A stretch of DNA of 7,409 bases from Thiomicrorhabdus sp. (GTDB lineage Bacteria > Pseudomonadota > Gammaproteobacteria > Thiomicrospirales > Thiomicrospiraceae), in assembly GCA_015488565.1 (NCBI GenBank), contig WFNQ01000108.1, positions 1 through 7,409 on the forward strand, read 5' to 3'. The translations under genes and the position numbers were made by a program. Below are positions 6,797-7,409 of the stretch, in pieces. Numbering within the stretch: position 1 is the first letter of the stretch; each line of letters starts with the position of its first letter. The notes beneath the pieces were generated by a model. It worked only from the letters and a program-made list of their open reading frames with translations. It was not told the DNA's origin and searched no databases.

Positions 6797-6821
6797 ATCG
6801 CTCATCAAATAAAGACAAAGA

Positions 6822-6846
6822 ACTCAGTGTAATCTGAGTCATTACA
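6822..6846 (+). promoter_or_regulatory. Two overlapping inverted repeats in the prk leader
   Basis: ACTCAG (6822-6827) pairs with CTGAGT (6834-6839) around TGTAAT. TGTAAT (6828-6833) pairs with ATTACA (6841-6846) around CTGAGTC. Each loop contains one arm of the other stem, so the two hairpins compete. A T run follows (TTTTT, 6847-6851). They lie between the probable prk start point and its Shine-Dalgarno. Either an RNA switch or a protein-binding dyad (TGTAAT-N7-ATTACA) is possible. Confidence 0.5.
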
Positions 6847-6860
6847 TTTTTAAACTTTTT

Positions 6861-6865
6861 AGGAG
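6861..6865 (+). promoter_or_regulatory. Shine-Dalgarno of prk
   Basis: AGGAG lies 6 nt before the ATG at 6872, an optimal site. It fixes the start, and the protein then begins in register with known phosphoribulokinases. Confidence 0.85.
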
Positions 6866-6871
6866 ACAACT

Positions 6872-7409
6872 ATGTCAGTACAACACCCAATCGTCGCGGT
6901 TACCGGATCTTCCGGAGCAGGAACATCATTTGTAAAACGTGCCGTAGAAACCATTTTTGAACGTGAAAACTTAAAAGTCGCAGTTATTGAAGGCGACAGC
7001 TTTCATAAATATTCTCGTGTAGAAATGCGTGCAAAAGTGGCTGAGTCTAAAGAAAATGGCGGTAAAGTTCTGACACACTTCTCTGAGTACGCCAATGAGT
7101 TTCAAAAATTAGAAGAGCTGTTTGCCTCTTATAAAGAGACTGCAACAGGTAAAAAACGTTACTACCTTCACAGTGAAGAAGAAGCGGCAGAGCACAATGC
7201 CCGTTTAGGGACAAATCTAAGCCCTGGTGAATTTACACCTTGGGAAGAGATTGAGCCTGATACCGATATTTTATTTTATGAAGGTCTGCACGGTGCAGTA
7301 AAACGTAAAGATCACGGTCCTAAAGAAGGTATGTACGATGTTGCACAACACGTTGACCTAGGTATTGGTGTTGCTCCGGTTATCAATATCGAATGGATGC
7401 AAAAAATCT
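6872..7409 (+). CDS. prk: Phosphoribulokinase, class I, partial (5' part)
   Basis: The gene runs off the right edge after 179 codons; the family is about 290 residues, so roughly 60 percent is present. Phosphoribulokinase phosphorylates ribulose 5-phosphate with ATP to give ribulose 1,5-bisphosphate, the CO2 acceptor for RuBisCO. The translation opens MSVQHPIVAVTGSSGAGTS with the P-loop GSSGAGTS (12-19), then EGDSFHKYSR (40-49) holding D42, H45 and R49, positions equivalent to catalytic or substrate residues of the Rhodobacter enzyme. FYEGLHGAV (135-143, with E137) and VAPVINIEWMQK (167-178) follow. This is the proteobacterial class I type rather than the plant/cyanobacterial class. E. coli PrkB, in a non-autotroph, belongs to the same family, so a Calvin-cycle role is likely but not proven without RuBisCO genes. 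It has a good promoter and a strong Shine-Dalgarno of its own. G exceeds C on the coding strand, unlike the genes before it. Confidence 0.95.
   Translation, partial: MSVQHPIVAVTGSSGAGTSFVKRAVETIFERENLKVAVIEGDSFHKYSRVEMRAKVAESKENGGKVLTHFSEYANEFQKLEELFASYKETATGKKRYYLHSEEEAAEHNARLGTNLSPGEFTPWEEIEPDTDILFYEGLHGAVKRKDHGPKEGMYDVAQHVDLGIGVAPVINIEWMQKI

Noticed and set aside
6697..6871. The gyrB-prk gap as a replication origin
   Set aside because: It is AT-rich, but I find no DnaA box in it; a promoter and leader explain it better.
6697..6871. CbbR (LysR-type) binding site upstream of prk
   Set aside because: I scanned the gap for TNA-N7-TNA and found none. Several TNA-N8-TNA matches exist but are expected by chance in such AT-rich DNA.
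1..7409. Mobile element, CRISPR array, tRNA, rRNA or toxin-antitoxin pair
   Set aside because: I looked for terminal inverted repeats, regularly spaced repeats, recognisable RNA genes and small gene pairs and saw none; the gaps are short and accounted for.

Overview
This is a chromosomal replication-initiation cluster. The order is dnaA, dnaN, recF, a small membrane-protein gene, gyrB, and the 5' part of a phosphoribulokinase gene (prk) cut by the window's right edge. All genes read on the + strand. The first base lies only 26 nt before the dnaA start codon, as expected if the chromosome was linearised at dnaA by convention. The DnaA, DnaN, RecF and GyrB proteins look gammaproteobacterial: the DnaA C-terminal block, the clamp's MPMRL end and the long GyrB with its insert all resemble E. 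coli. Base composition is moderately AT-rich. A proteobacterial (class I) phosphoribulokinase next to gyrB suggests, but does not prove, an autotroph using the Calvin cycle. A sulfur oxidiser of the Thiomicrospira / Hydrogenovibrio / Thiomicrorhabdus type is my best guess; this is inference from memory, not a search.

Layout. 1-26: end of the dnaA leader with a Shine-Dalgarno. 27-1406: dnaA (TTG start). 1424-2533: dnaN, 17 nt downstream and probably co-transcribed. 2534-2624: a 91-nt gap with a perfect 17-bp inverted repeat lacking a U-tract, then a run of eight C. 2625-3728: recF, again starting with TTG and with no visible Shine-Dalgarno. 3729-3804: a probable promoter and a strong Shine-Dalgarno. 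3805-4182: a 125-residue multi-pass membrane protein (DUF4870/COG3671-like) of unknown function. 4183-4269: a probable gyrB promoter with an 8-nt direct repeat one helical turn apart. 4270-6696: gyrB. 6697-6871: a 175-nt gap with a good sigma70-type promoter and a leader holding two overlapping inverted repeats. 6872 to the end: prk, first 179 codons. No gap exceeds 300 nt.

How the genes work together. DnaA opens the origin, the DnaN clamp tethers polymerase III and regulates DnaA-ATP through clamp-dependent hydrolysis, RecF acts at gapped or stalled forks, and GyrB with GyrA removes positive supercoils. The small membrane protein and prk have no evident role in replication. They look like separately promoted genes: both have strong AGGAG ribosome sites, whereas dnaN, recF and gyrB have weak or no visible ones.

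No novel defence system, mobile element, CRISPR array or RNA gene is visible. The observations worth following are regulatory (gyrB direct repeat, prk leader dyads, recF start region), the membrane-protein insertion, and an unexpected C-over-G excess on the coding strand.
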